From Sphingobium sp. (lineage in GTDB: Bacteria > Pseudomonadota > Alphaproteobacteria > Sphingomonadales > Sphingomonadaceae), in contig QFQF01000002.1 in the NCBI GenBank assembly GCA_003248935.1, positions 1-64,000 of the forward strand: DNA of 64,000 nucleotides, given 5' to 3'. The position numbers were made by a program, and so were the translations under genes. Position 1 is the first letter of the stretch, and the number at the start of each line of letters is the position of its first letter. Shown piece after piece: positions 40,163 through 48,983 of the stretch. A model generated the notes under the pieces. It ran no database searches and was not told the origin of the DNA. It saw only the letters and a list, made by a program, of their open reading frames with translations.

Positions 40163-41314
40163 CTAGCGGTCCCCCGGTCGTGGCACGATGTCGCCGCCGT
40201 CGCCAGAGGGCACCGGCACGACTTCCGGTGCGCGGGCGCCGCCGCCGACTTCGTTCAGTTTCGCGAGCGCCGCGCGCGTCACCTGCGCGATCGCCGCCTC
40301 CGCCTTCGGTCCGGGGACAGTCGGGCGGTCGAGATAGACGGCAAGGATATAGCTGCGCCCGTCGGGCGCGCGCAGCACGCCGACGTCATTATAGGCATTG
40401 CCGCACGTGCCGGTCTTGTCCCCGGCGGTCCAGCCGGGAAGCAGGCCGGCGCGGATGCGCTTGAGGCCGGTGGTGCTGGCCTGGAGCCAGCCGCGCAGCT
40501 GACCCGCCGGACCCTGCGGCATGTCGGCGAACAGCAGGTCGGCCATCAGCCGGGCCATCGCCTCCGGGCTGGTGGTGTCGCGCTCGTCGCCCGCAGCATT
40601 CTCGTTCAGCGAAGGCTCGGTTCGGTCGAGCCGGGTCACCTCGTCGCCATGCTCACGCATGAAGGCGGTGAGGCCCTGCGGCCCGCCCACCAGCGGCAGC
40701 AGGATGTTGGCGGCGCTGTTGTCGCTGACCTCCACCACCGCCTGCGTCAGCTCCGCGATCGACATGCGGCCGCGCGCGATGTTGGCGCGGACCGCCGGGG
40801 CATATTCGAGCAGGTCGGACTGGCGGACAGACAGCGTCCCTTCCATGCCGTACCGTTTCTTCTCCGCACCCATCAGCACGGCGGCGGCGAGCGGCGCCTT
40901 GAACGTCGAGCACATGGCGAAGCGTTCTGCGCGGTTGAAGCCGAGCAGCACGCGGCCCTCCTCATTGACGAGGGCGATGCCCATGCGGCCGCCGGTCGCT
41001 GCCTCTATGTCGGCGGGATTGTCGCTGTTCGCGGACGGCGTGGCGGCGATCGCGGGGGCCGGTTCGCGAAGCACCTGCGGAGCGGGCTCGGACGAAGGTT
41101 CCGACGAGGGCGGCGACGGGGCATCGGCCGGTGCCGGTGCGGCCGTCTGGTCCTGCGACGCCGGGTCTTCCTTTTCGAGGAAGTCGATCTTCAGCTTCGG
41201 CCGGTCCTGCTCGGATGCCTGGAGCGACGATGTCTGGGAGGACGCAGCGCCGCCACCCGCGAGCAGCGTCGCGAACAGGGCCAGCGGAGCGACGGTGTGA
41301 CGGAGCGCGTGCAT
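40163..41314 (-). CDS. bla: Class A beta-lactamase with Pro-rich N-terminal spacer
   Basis: A 383-residue secreted serine beta-lactamase. Motifs: S136-T-F-K139 (Ambler S70xxK73) in FAMCSTFKAPL, SDN (EVSDNSAANILL), the Glu166 region EPSLNENAAGD, and GDKTGTC (K234-T-G). C135 (Ambler 69) and the Cys after KTGT (Ambler 238) are both present, the pair that forms a disulfide in KPC/SME/IMI/GES-type enzymes. Between the signal peptide (residues 1-26) and the enzyme lies about 75 residues rich in Pro, Ala, Ser and Glu, unusual for this family. Start ATG 41314 is chosen because the signal begins there. Spectrum cannot be read from sequence. Confidence 0.9.
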   Translation of the reverse strand: MHALRHTVAPLALFATLLAGGGAASSQTSSLQASEQDRPKLKIDFLEKEDPASQDQTAAPAPADAPSPPSSEPSSEPAPQVLREPAPAIAATPSANSDNPADIEAATGGRMGIALVNEEGRVLLGFNRAERFAMCSTFKAPLAAAVLMGAEKKRYGMEGTLSVRQSDLLEYAPAVRANIARGRMSIAELTQAVVEVSDNSAANILLPLVGGPQGLTAFMREHGDEVTRLDRTEPSLNENAAGDERDTTSPEAMARLMADLLFADMPQGPAGQLRGWLQASTTGLKRIRAGLLPGWTAGDKTGTCGNAYNDVGVLRAPDGRSYILAVYLDRPTVPGPKAEAAIAQVTRAALAKLNEVGGGARAPEVVPVPSGDGGDIVPRPGDR

Positions 41315-41370
41315 CGCGCGATATGGCCGCAGAATGCCGCCGCTGTCCATATGAACCGCGCGGGACATGA

Positions 41371-41796
41371 TCAGATCAGAAGATGCGCGGGCACGCCGAG
41401 GGCCGGGCCTGCATCTGCCAGCCGGCGATCGAGCGTGTGGACCGTGGCGCCATGATCGGACGCGACCGACAGATGAAGCGCATCGCCCGCTCGGAGCCCC
41501 AGATGATGCTGGTCGACGAACCTAGCCGCCGTCCGGAAATGGCCGCCCGTCACCGGAAGCACAGTGAAGCTGTCGGCCACCAGCGCGTTGAACATCGCCA
41601 GCACGGCGGGGCGCTGGTCAACGTCGATCGCGCCCGTCCGCAGCTTGATGGCCATGGCAGAAGAGAGTTCCGTGATCGTCCATTCGCTGATCAGCAAATG
41701 GGAGGGTTCCTGTTCCGCCAGCCAATCCTGAACACGCGCCGTTGTGATTTCGGCCGAGAGCGCAGCGACGATCAGCGACGTGTCGAGGTAGAGCAT
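41371..41796 (-). CDS. vapC: VapC-like PIN-domain toxin
   Basis: A 141-residue PIN ribonuclease with the acidic residues in place: D5 (MLYLDTSLI), the Glu in ISEWTITELSSA, D in LRAGDALHL and D in TLDRRLAD. These coordinate Mg2+/Mn2+ and cut RNA, often tRNA or rRNA. The start overlaps the vapB stop by one base, the usual toxin-antitoxin arrangement. Confidence 0.9.
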   Translation of the reverse strand: MLYLDTSLIVAALSAEITTARVQDWLAEQEPSHLLISEWTITELSSAMAIKLRTGAIDVDQRPAVLAMFNALVADSFTVLPVTGGHFRTAARFVDQHHLGLRAGDALHLSVASDHGATVHTLDRRLADAGPALGVPAHLLI

Positions 41797-42038
41797 CAGT
41801 AGCGGTCGCCGTCCCGCATCGACCGCACCAGATCGGCCGCATCCTCAGACGATGGCGGGAGGTCGCCGGTAAGTGCGCGAAGCCGGGCGGCGTCCACCCG
41901 CTGGCGCGGCCGGTCGACTGCAGTGAGTTGCGCAACCGGTTTGCCGCGCCGCGTGATGGCGATCGAATCGCCGGCCTCGACGCGGTCGACAAGCTCGCTC
42001 AGATGGGCCTTGGCTTCAGCCAGATTGATCGCATCCAT
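41796..42038 (-). CDS. vapB: VapB-like (Phd/PrevF) antitoxin
   Basis: An 80-residue antitoxin with an N-terminal Phd-type DNA-binding fold (INLAEAKAHLSELVDRVE then GDSIAITRRGKPVAQL) and a C-terminal acidic helix (PPSSEDAADLVRSMRDGDRY) that would block VapC. ATG 42038 begins at the family N-terminus; the upstream frame has no similarity. A short palindrome lies 11 bases upstream and is probably its autoregulatory site. Confidence 0.88.
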   Translation of the reverse strand: MDAINLAEAKAHLSELVDRVEAGDSIAITRRGKPVAQLTAVDRPRQRVDAARLRALTGDLPPSSEDAADLVRSMRDGDRY

Positions 42039-42048
42039 GTCACGCTCC

Positions 42049-42066
42049 TGACTAACTAGATAGTCA
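42049..42066. promoter_or_regulatory. Palindrome upstream of vapBC
   Basis: TGACTA-ACTAGA-TAGTCA is a perfect 6-bp inverted repeat with a 6-nt spacer, 11 nt before the vapB ATG on the minus strand. Phd/VapB antitoxins bind such dyads to repress their own operon; assignment by position and symmetry. Confidence 0.6.
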
Positions 42067-42099
42067 TATAGCATGTAACATGGCGTAACAGGAATCGTT

Positions 42100-42606
42100 T
42101 CAGCGGATGCGTGCGCAGCCCAGTGCGGCGGCGTCGATCGCGGTGGCGGCGCCGCGCAGGGCGTAGACGTCGGCGAAGGCGCGGCCGTCGCGGCCCACAC
42201 CCTCGACGCTCATGCTGGTGCCCGAGCGGATCGCCGCGACGATGGCGGCGTCGCCGCGCCTGTCCGCCGCCCAGGCATCGGCAGCGCCGCCCACCAGCGG
42301 GAAGCGTGCGTCGCCGATGCCCAGCAGCAGGCGGCTGCCATCCGCCCGGGCGCGACTCAGGCGGAAATGAACCTGTCCCCTTAGCCCCTGTCGCGGCCAG
42401 GTGCCGACCGAGGCGAAGGCGCGCCAGGGTTGTTCCCCGCGCGGTTTGCGCGCCGGTTCGGCGATCGCATAGCAGCGCGGCACGGCCGGATCGCGAAAAG
42501 CGCCCCAGCGTTCGAACACGCCGAGGGATTCGCGCGCCCGCACGGGCTGCCCGGCGAGCAACGCAGGCAAGGCGAGCAGCAGGAGCAGGGCGGGGCGAAG
42601 GCGCAT
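42100..42606 (-). CDS. Secreted protein, weakly IalB-like
   Basis: A 168-residue exported protein with a strongly hydrophobic signal peptide (RLRPALLLLLALPALLAGQP). The mature chain (FERWGAFRDPAVPRCYAIAE; AADAWAADRRGDAAIVAAIR; ADVYALRGAATAIDAAALGC) loosely follows the invasion-associated locus B pattern: a Trp/Phe opening, cysteine, an AIVAAxR block and a final '(Y/T)(S/A)LxG…A..C'. Two cysteines could form one disulfide. Function in the family is unclear. Start could be ATG 42606 or 42609. Confidence 0.6.
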   Translation of the reverse strand: MRLRPALLLLLALPALLAGQPVRARESLGVFERWGAFRDPAVPRCYAIAEPARKPRGEQPWRAFASVGTWPRQGLRGQVHFRLSRARADGSRLLLGIGDARFPLVGGAADAWAADRRGDAAIVAAIRSGTSMSVEGVGRDGRAFADVYALRGAATAIDAAALGCARIR

Positions 42607-42784
42607 CATGGCTGTCCGGGAAAGCCCATGCGGCGGAATTTTGCAAGACTTGCCCACAGCCGCGCCACCAACCGATGGCACGAACGCTTGCCCGCCCGGC
42701 CATAGTTGCTAAGGAGGGAGCGTCACCGTCCGCGTCCGGGGCCACCGGATGCGACTTTCAGAAGCAGAAGCGGAACACCAGGGA

Positions 42785-43897
42785 ATGAAGGCCACCATCG
42801 AACGCGCGACGCTCCTCAAGGGCCTCAGCCACGTCCAGTCGGTGGTCGAGCGGCGCAATACCATCCCCATCCTCTCGAACGTGCTGCTGGAAGCGGCTGC
42901 GGACGGAGCGCTGCGGCTGATGGCGACCGACCTCGACCTCCAGATCGTGGAGAGCGTGCAGGCACAGGTCGAGACGCCCGGCGCGACGACCGTGTCCGCC
43001 CACACGCTGTTCGACATCGTGCGCAAGCTGCCCGAGGGCAGCCAGGTGTCGCTGCACGCGTCCGAAGGCAAGATGCTGATCCAGGCGGGCCGGGCGCGCT
43101 TCAACCTGTCGACCCTGCCGCGCGACGACTTCCCGGTGATTGCCGAGGGTGACCTGCCGACCGCGTTCGAGCTGCCCGCCGCGACCCTGATCCAGATCAT
43201 CGACAAGACGCGCTTCGCGATCTCCACCGAAGAGACACGCTATTACCTGAACGGCATCTTCTTCCATGTGTCGGAAGACCCGCAGCCGGTGCTGAAGGCC
43301 GCCGCGACCGACGGCCACCGCCTTGCCCGCGTCACCGTGGCCCGGCCGGACGGTGCGGAAAAGATGCCGGACATCATCGTGCCGCGTAAGTGCATCGGCG
43401 AACTGCGCAAGCTGCTCGACGAGGTCGAGGGCAGCGTCGATATCTCGCTGTCGGCCAGCAAGATCCGCTTCGGCATTGGATCGGCGATCCTGACCAGCAA
43501 GCTGATCGACGGCACCTTCCCCGATTACAGCCGGGTCATCCCGACCGCGAACGACAAGCTGCTGAAGATCGATCCGCGCAGCTTCGAGGAAGGCGTCGAC
43601 CGCGTGGCGACGATCGCCACCGAAAAGACCCGCGCGGTGAAGATGGCGCTGGACCGCGACAAGATCACCCTGTCGGTCACAAGCCCGGAAAACGGCACGG
43701 CGGCGGAGGAAGTGCCCGGCGACTTCGCGGGCACGGGCTTCGACATCGGTTTCAACGCCCGCTATCTGCTCGACATATTGGGGCAACTGGACGGCGACCT
43801 GATCGAGCTGCATCTGGCCGATGCGGCCGCGCCCACCCTGATCCGTGAGAACGACAAGAGCCCGGCGCTCTACGTCCTGATGCCGATGCGCGTCTGA
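42785..43897 (+). CDS. dnaN: DNA polymerase III beta sliding clamp
   Basis: A 370-residue clamp with the N-terminal ATIERATLLKGLSHVQSVVE, RRNTIPILSNVLLE, and the C-terminal SPALYVLMPMRV typical of DnaN. It encircles DNA and tethers polymerase III. ATG 42785 gives the normal family start; the 12 extra codons upstream lack similarity. It is not accompanied by dnaA, gyrB or recF here, which is common in alphaproteobacteria. A hairpin follows the stop. Confidence 0.96.
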   Translation: MKATIERATLLKGLSHVQSVVERRNTIPILSNVLLEAAADGALRLMATDLDLQIVESVQAQVETPGATTVSAHTLFDIVRKLPEGSQVSLHASEGKMLIQAGRARFNLSTLPRDDFPVIAEGDLPTAFELPAATLIQIIDKTRFAISTEETRYYLNGIFFHVSEDPQPVLKAAATDGHRLARVTVARPDGAEKMPDIIVPRKCIGELRKLLDEVEGSVDISLSASKIRFGIGSAILTSKLIDGTFPDYSRVIPTANDKLLKIDPRSFEEGVDRVATIATEKTRAVKMALDRDKITLSVTSPENGTAAEEVPGDFAGTGFDIGFNARYLLDILGQLDGDLIELHLADAAAPTLIRENDKSPALYVLMPMRV

Positions 43898-43904
43898 CCG
43901 TTCG

Positions 43905-43930
43905 CCCGGCCTGACGGACATCAGGCCGGG
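43905..43930. terminator. Bidirectional hairpin between dnaN and fpr
   Basis: CCCGGCCTGA (43905-43914) and TCAGGCCGGG (43921-43930) form a perfect 10-bp stem with a 6-nt loop between two convergent stops. No U-tract on either strand, so the terminator role is inferred. Confidence 0.55.
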
Positions 43931-43948
43931 GATCAGGTGGCGCCGTGA

Positions 43949-45253
43949 TCAGCCGGGGCCGATCGCCTCCATCATCTGGTCCACGGCCGTGAACTTCTCG
44001 CGCGGGGCGGTGCCGCGCGCCCGGTCCACTTCTGCCTGGTCGATCTTCTGCCAGTCGCGGAAGGTGACGACCTGAACCCCGCGTTCCTCCAGCAGGCTGT
44101 CGAGCCCGGCGCGCCCGGCCTTGCCCGATCCTGCGCCGATATCGGCGGCGATGCGGTCGACGATCCGGTAGCCGTCCGGCCGGTTGGTGCCGATCGTGCC
44201 GGTAGGGCCGCGTCGCGCCCAGCCGACGCAATAGAGCCCCTGTGCGATCCGGCCCTCATCGCTGGTGAAACGGCCGAGGCGCTCGTCATAGGGCACGCCC
44301 GGAATCGGGGACGTGCGATAGCCGATGCAACTGACCACGAGCGTGGCGGGGATCGTATAATGCTCGCCGGTGCCGACGGCATGGCCATCGGCATCGAGCC
44401 GGGTGCGTTCCACCGCGACGCTTTCGACCCGGCCGTCGCCCTCGACCGCGACGGGGGCGGCGAAGAAGTCGAAGTTGATCGTCACCGCCTCGCCATGGGC
44501 CTGCGTCCCCGCGAAGCGGCGCAGTTGCTGCACGGCCTTGCGCTGCCCCGCGTCGAGGCTGGCGTCCGCCTCCAGCGGCGGAAGGTCCGCCGGGTCGACA
44601 TGCGGCGCCGCGCGTTCGAGGGCGGCAAGCTCGCCCAGTTCCTTCGCGGTCATGCCGATCTGATGCGGGCCGCGGCGCCCGAGGATGGTGACATGGCGGA
44701 CCCGGGAGCCCTTCAGCGCGTCGAGCGCATGGGCGACGATGTCGCTGCCCTCGAATTCCGCCGGCGACTTGGCAAGGATGCGGGCGACGTCGAGCGCGAC
44801 GTTGCCGTTGCCGATCACCACCGCCTCCGCCCCGTCGAGCGGCGGGGCAAGCATCGAGAATTCGGGATGGCCATTGTACCAGCCGACGAAGGCCGCGCTG
44901 CCCACCACGCCGGGCAGATCGTCACCCGGCACGCCGAGCCGCCGGTCCGATGGCGCGCCGGTCGCAAGGACCACCGCGTCGTAGAGGTCGAGCAGTTCGG
45001 CGATCGACACGTCCTGGCCGACCGAGACATGGCCGACGAAGCGGACCATGTCGGTCAGCGCCACCGCCTCATAGCGTTTCGAGACCGCCTTGATGCTCTG
45101 GTGATCGGGCGCGACGCCGCTGCGTATCAGGCCGAAGGGAACGGGCAGCCGGTCGATGATGTCGACCCGCGCCTCCTCCCCGAATGCCTTGCCGCAGGCC
45201 TCTGCCGTATAATAGCCAGCGGGCCCCGAACCGACGATGGCGATGTGGCGCAT
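43949..45253 (-). CDS. fpr: Ferredoxin/adrenodoxin-NADP+ reductase
   Basis: A 434-residue FAD enzyme of the adrenodoxin-reductase/FprA type. FAD-binding IAIVGSGPAGYYTAEACGK at the N-terminus, the NADPH-binding VIGNGNVALDVARIL, and the C-terminal VGWARRGPTGTIGTNRPDGY signature are all present. It passes electrons between NADPH and ferredoxins, for instance to P450 or iron-sulfur cluster assembly. Monocistronic, convergent with dnaN. Confidence 0.92.
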   Translation of the reverse strand: MRHIAIVGSGPAGYYTAEACGKAFGEEARVDIIDRLPVPFGLIRSGVAPDHQSIKAVSKRYEAVALTDMVRFVGHVSVGQDVSIAELLDLYDAVVLATGAPSDRRLGVPGDDLPGVVGSAAFVGWYNGHPEFSMLAPPLDGAEAVVIGNGNVALDVARILAKSPAEFEGSDIVAHALDALKGSRVRHVTILGRRGPHQIGMTAKELGELAALERAAPHVDPADLPPLEADASLDAGQRKAVQQLRRFAGTQAHGEAVTINFDFFAAPVAVEGDGRVESVAVERTRLDADGHAVGTGEHYTIPATLVVSCIGYRTSPIPGVPYDERLGRFTSDEGRIAQGLYCVGWARRGPTGTIGTNRPDGYRIVDRIAADIGAGSGKAGRAGLDSLLEERGVQVVTFRDWQKIDQAEVDRARGTAPREKFTAVDQMMEAIGPG

Positions 45254-45407
45254 CCCAAGTCCTCCTGCCTCTCCATTTTGCGCTCATGCTAGCGCACCGG
45301 TACCAACGCACAAGCGCCGATTTCGTGCATCGTTGCGGACAAGAAATCGTTCGGCGGGGCGGGCGCGCCGTAACCCAATCTCAATCAGTCCGTTTTAGAC
45401 CAAAAAT

Positions 45408-48032
45408 ATGCCTGTTTCCCGCGCCGCCATCGCACAGAATACCGATTCCAGGGCCGCGGGTCTGGCGGTTGCCTTCGGCCTTGCCGATCCCGGCCTGCTG
45501 ACATCCGCGGTCTGGGTCGTCGACGCCGTGCGCGCGATCGCGCGCGCCTGGCCGCTGGTGATCATCGCCAAGATCGCAGGCGTGCTGCTGATGCTGGAAC
45601 CCTGGTCGAGCAGCCTTGCGGCCCTGCCGGGGGGCGTTGCGCTTGCCCTGATCACGGCGGGCCTGGCCATCGACCTGCTGATGGCGACGGTGTTAACCCA
45701 CACCCCATTGCGGCAGGCGGAACCCCACCGACAGATGGCGATCACGCTGGGGCTGGCGCTGCTGTCCGGCGGCAGTTTCAGCCTGGCGCTGCTGGCGACG
45801 GGGGATGCGGCGACCGGCACGCACTGGCCGCTCTATGCCTGCATGCCTGCGCTGGTGGCCGTCACGATATTCGGCAGCGCGCGGCTGCTTAGCGTCGCCT
45901 ATTGCGTCGGTGCGGGATTGCCGACGCTGCTCGCGCACCCCGACCTGCGCCATGTCGCACTGCTGGGCTTCGCCCTGGCCGCCATGGCCCTCGTCGCGCA
46001 GCGGCGGGCGCGGGCGGAACATGCGCGCCATGAGGAAAGCCATGCGGCCGAACTGCGTGGGCGCCGGGCCGAGGGGCTGCTGTCCGAGCACGAGCGCACA
46101 GGGCGCGGCTGGTTCTGGGAAACCGACCGCAACGGTCGCATCACCTATCTGTCCGAAGCGCTGGCGGAGATCATGGGCGTGTCCGGCGAGACGCTGGTCG
46201 GGCGGCCGATCACCGGCCTGTTCGCGCAGGGCGAGCGGCATCGCAGCGGCGGTGAGCGCACGCTCGGCTTCCATCTGTCGGCACGATCCGCCTTTTCCGA
46301 CGTGTCGGTCCGTGTTGCCGTGTCGGACGGCGAACGCGTCTGCGCCATATCCGGCCAGCCGATCGTCAACGAGTTCGGCCAGTTCTTCGGCTTTCGTGGC
46401 AGCGGCACTGACCTGACCGCGCTGGACAAGTCCGAGCAGGAGGTCATCCGCCTCGCCGAGTTCGACTCGCTGACCGGCCTGCCGAACCGATTCCAGATGA
46501 TGCGCGCGCTCGATCAGGCCGTGCTGGCCGGTGGCGGACAGCCGGGCGAGAGCGCGCTGATGATGCTGGACCTCGACCGGTTCAAGAGTGTCAACGACAC
46601 GCTGGGCCACCCGGCGGGCGACCAGTTGCTGCGGCTGGTGTCAGAGCGGTTGCAGCGGGTGATCGGTGACAAGGGGCTGGTCGGGCGCCTCGGCGGCGAC
46701 GAGTTCAAGGTGGTGCTGCCCGGGCGGGTCGGCCGCCCGACGCTGGGCGCCATTGCCGAGGCGATCATCACCAACCTGTCACAGCCCTATCCGATCGAGG
46801 GGACGCAGGTGGTGATCGGCGCGTCGGTCGGCATTGCGCTGTGCCCCGACCATGGCGTGACCACAGACGCGCTGATCCGCAACGCCGATCTCGCGCTCTA
46901 CGCGGCGAAGGGCAACGGGCGCGGCACCTATCGCTTCTATTCGTCGGAGATGCATGCCGACGCGGAGGACCGGCGGCAGTTGGAGGAAGACCTGCGCGGG
47001 GCACTGGCGCAGGACGGCCTGCACCTCGTCTACCAGCCGGTGGTGAGCGCGGCGACCGAGCATGTCACCGGCTATGAAGCGTTGCTGCGCTGGGAGCATC
47101 CGGTGCGCGGGCCGATTTCCCCGACCCAGTTCATTCCGGTGGCGGAGGATGCGGGCCTCATTTCCCAGATCGGCGAGTGGGTGTTGCGCACGGCCTGCCG
47201 CGACGCGGGCACCTGGCCGGAGGACATTCGCGTCGCCGTCAATGTATCACCGATCCAGTTCGCCAACCCGACCCTGCCCGCGATCGTCGTCAGCGCGCTG
47301 GCGGCCGGTGGCCTGGCCGCCGACCGGCTGGAGCTGGAGATCACCGAGAGCGTGTTCCTGAATGACGATGCCGACACCGACGCGATGTTCGCGCGGCTGA
47401 AGGGCATCGGCGTGCGGCTGGCGCTCGACGATTTCGGCACCGGCTATTCCTCGCTCGGCTATCTGAAGAAGGCGCCGTTCGACAAGATCAAGATCGACCA
47501 GAGCTTCGTGCGCGGCGCGGCGATCAAGGGCAGCCGCAACAGCGCGATCATCAAGTCGATCGTCAGCCTGGCCGAAGCGCTGTCGATGGACACGACGGCG
47601 GAGGGCGCGGAGACCCATGACGAGCTGGACCTGATCCGCGAGCTCGGATGCAGCCACGTGCAGGGCTATATCTACGGCAAGCCGGTGCTGACCGGCGAGA
47701 TCACGACGCGCCTGCTGCGCGAAGGCACCCGGCTCGTGCCGAGCGGCTATCGCTCCAGCCGCCCGGCGCGCAAGTCGATGTTGCGGTCCGTCGCCGTGAT
47801 GCATGACGGACACCGCTATAATGGCCGCGTCCGCAACATCTCAGCGACGGGCGCTCTGATCGAGGGGCTGTGGAACGTGCCCGCCGACACGCAGTTCGTG
47901 GTCGAGCTGGCCGACGGCTATGCGATCCCGGCGACGGCACGCTGGTGCATCGAGGACCGGATGGGCATCGAGTTTCACGCGCAGGTCGACATCGCCCGCC
48001 TGAAGCTGCCCGCAGCGCGCGCCGTCGCCTGA
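45408..48032 (+). CDS. Membrane PAS-GGDEF-EAL-PilZ c-di-GMP protein
   Basis: An 874-residue regulator of cyclic di-GMP. About five membrane helices occupy residues 1-195; then a PAS domain (about 225-340, GRGWFWETDRNGRITYLSEA), a GGDEF domain with intact GRLGGDEF at about 425-433 and the LDLDRFKSVNDTLGH block, and an EAL domain with GYEALLRWEHP (about 554) and DDFGTGYSSLGYL (loop 6). A C-terminal PilZ domain follows (about 785-870; NGRVRNISATGALIEG). Active-site motifs for both synthesis and degradation are intact, and PilZ could sense the product. Nothing shows which activity dominates. Confidence 0.92.
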   Translation: MPVSRAAIAQNTDSRAAGLAVAFGLADPGLLTSAVWVVDAVRAIARAWPLVIIAKIAGVLLMLEPWSSSLAALPGGVALALITAGLAIDLLMATVLTHTPLRQAEPHRQMAITLGLALLSGGSFSLALLATGDAATGTHWPLYACMPALVAVTIFGSARLLSVAYCVGAGLPTLLAHPDLRHVALLGFALAAMALVAQRRARAEHARHEESHAAELRGRRAEGLLSEHERTGRGWFWETDRNGRITYLSEALAEIMGVSGETLVGRPITGLFAQGERHRSGGERTLGFHLSARSAFSDVSVRVAVSDGERVCAISGQPIVNEFGQFFGFRGSGTDLTALDKSEQEVIRLAEFDSLTGLPNRFQMMRALDQAVLAGGGQPGESALMMLDLDRFKSVNDTLGHPAGDQLLRLVSERLQRVIGDKGLVGRLGGDEFKVVLPGRVGRPTLGAIAEAIITNLSQPYPIEGTQVVIGASVGIALCPDHGVTTDALIRNADLALYAAKGNGRGTYRFYSSEMHADAEDRRQLEEDLRGALAQDGLHLVYQPVVSAATEHVTGYEALLRWEHPVRGPISPTQFIPVAEDAGLISQIGEWVLRTACRDAGTWPEDIRVAVNVSPIQFANPTLPAIVVSALAAGGLAADRLELEITESVFLNDDADTDAMFARLKGIGVRLALDDFGTGYSSLGYLKKAPFDKIKIDQSFVRGAAIKGSRNSAIIKSIVSLAEALSMDTTAEGAETHDELDLIRELGCSHVQGYIYGKPVLTGEITTRLLREGTRLVPSGYRSSRPARKSMLRSVAVMHDGHRYNGRVRNISATGALIEGLWNVPADTQFVVELADGYAIPATARWCIEDRMGIEFHAQVDIARLKLPAARAVA

Positions 48033-48039
48033 GCGCCTC

Positions 48040-48807
48040 TCAGCCCGCCGCCTTCAGGATCAGGCCGGCGATCTTCTCCGGGTGCGAGATCAGCGAGAGG
48101 TGGCTCGCCTCCAGCGTGATCGTGTGGGCACCCATGCGCTGCGCCATGAAGCGCTCGAGGTCCGGATCGATTGTGCGGTCCTGCGCGGAAACGGCGTAAT
48201 AGCTCGGCTTCGCGCGCCAGGCGGCGTTGGTCGTGCGGGCCGACAGCAGCGCGCGGTTGAACGGCTGTTGCACGGCACAGAGCACGCGGGCGCGTTCGGG
48301 CGGGAGGTCGCCGGCGAAGTCGCGCAGGAAGGACTCTTCGCTGAGCCGTCCCTCGTCGCCATCATAGATGATGCCTGCGCTGGCGGGTGGCGCGGGGAAG
48401 CGTTTGGCGAGGGCGGCGTAATCCTCCCCCGCGTCCGGCGCGCGGGCGGCGACGTAGACCAGCGCCGAAACCTTCGGATCGACGCCAGCCTCCGAAATGA
48501 TCATCCCCGCGAACGAGTGGCCGACAAGGACGACCGGGCCGTCCTGCCGTGCGATCACGCGCTGCGTCGCGGCGACCGATTCGGCAAAGCCGGTGAGCGG
48601 GTTCTGGACGGCCGTCGCGTTGAGACCGGCGCGCTGGAGCAGGGCGATGACATCGGACCAGCATGATCCGTCGGCGTAGAGGCCATGGACGAGGACGATG
48701 TTGCGTGTCCGAACGCCCGTTCGGACCTGCGCGCCAGCCCGCGAGGCGGGGAGGGCGAGGCCCGCGGCCAGCGCGAGGGAGCCTGCGATCATGCTGCGGC
48801 GGTCCAT
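48040..48807 (-). CDS. Secreted alpha/beta hydrolase (esterase-like)
   Basis: A 255-residue enzyme with a Tat/Sec-type signal (MDRRSMIAGSLALAAGLAL) and an alpha/beta-hydrolase core: VLVHGLYADGSCW (oxyanion loop), nucleophile elbow VGHSFAGM (Ser), acid Asp in SAQDRTIDPDLERF and His in EASHLSLISHPE. Members of this subfamily hydrolyse esters or act as haloperoxidase-like proteins; the substrate is unknown. ATG 48807 is chosen over 48813 because AGGAAGG is at better spacing. Convergent with the c-di-GMP protein, 7 nt apart. Confidence 0.85.
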   Translation of the reverse strand: MDRRSMIAGSLALAAGLALPASRAGAQVRTGVRTRNIVLVHGLYADGSCWSDVIALLQRAGLNATAVQNPLTGFAESVAATQRVIARQDGPVVLVGHSFAGMIISEAGVDPKVSALVYVAARAPDAGEDYAALAKRFPAPPASAGIIYDGDEGRLSEESFLRDFAGDLPPERARVLCAVQQPFNRALLSARTTNAAWRAKPSYYAVSAQDRTIDPDLERFMAQRMGAHTITLEASHLSLISHPEKIAGLILKAAG

Positions 48808-48983
48808 CGGCATTCCTTCCTTTCTGTCGGCATGTCTGCCGGAACGGGCTTGCCTCCAGAGCGGCAGATGAGCGCGCGGCGGCGGGCGTTCAATCACCGG
48901 TTCGTATAGGGAAGGGGGATCGCCGCTGCCTCGAGGATATCCGGGCGGGAAGATGTCCGGGGGCAGCGGCGATCCGGCCTGTC

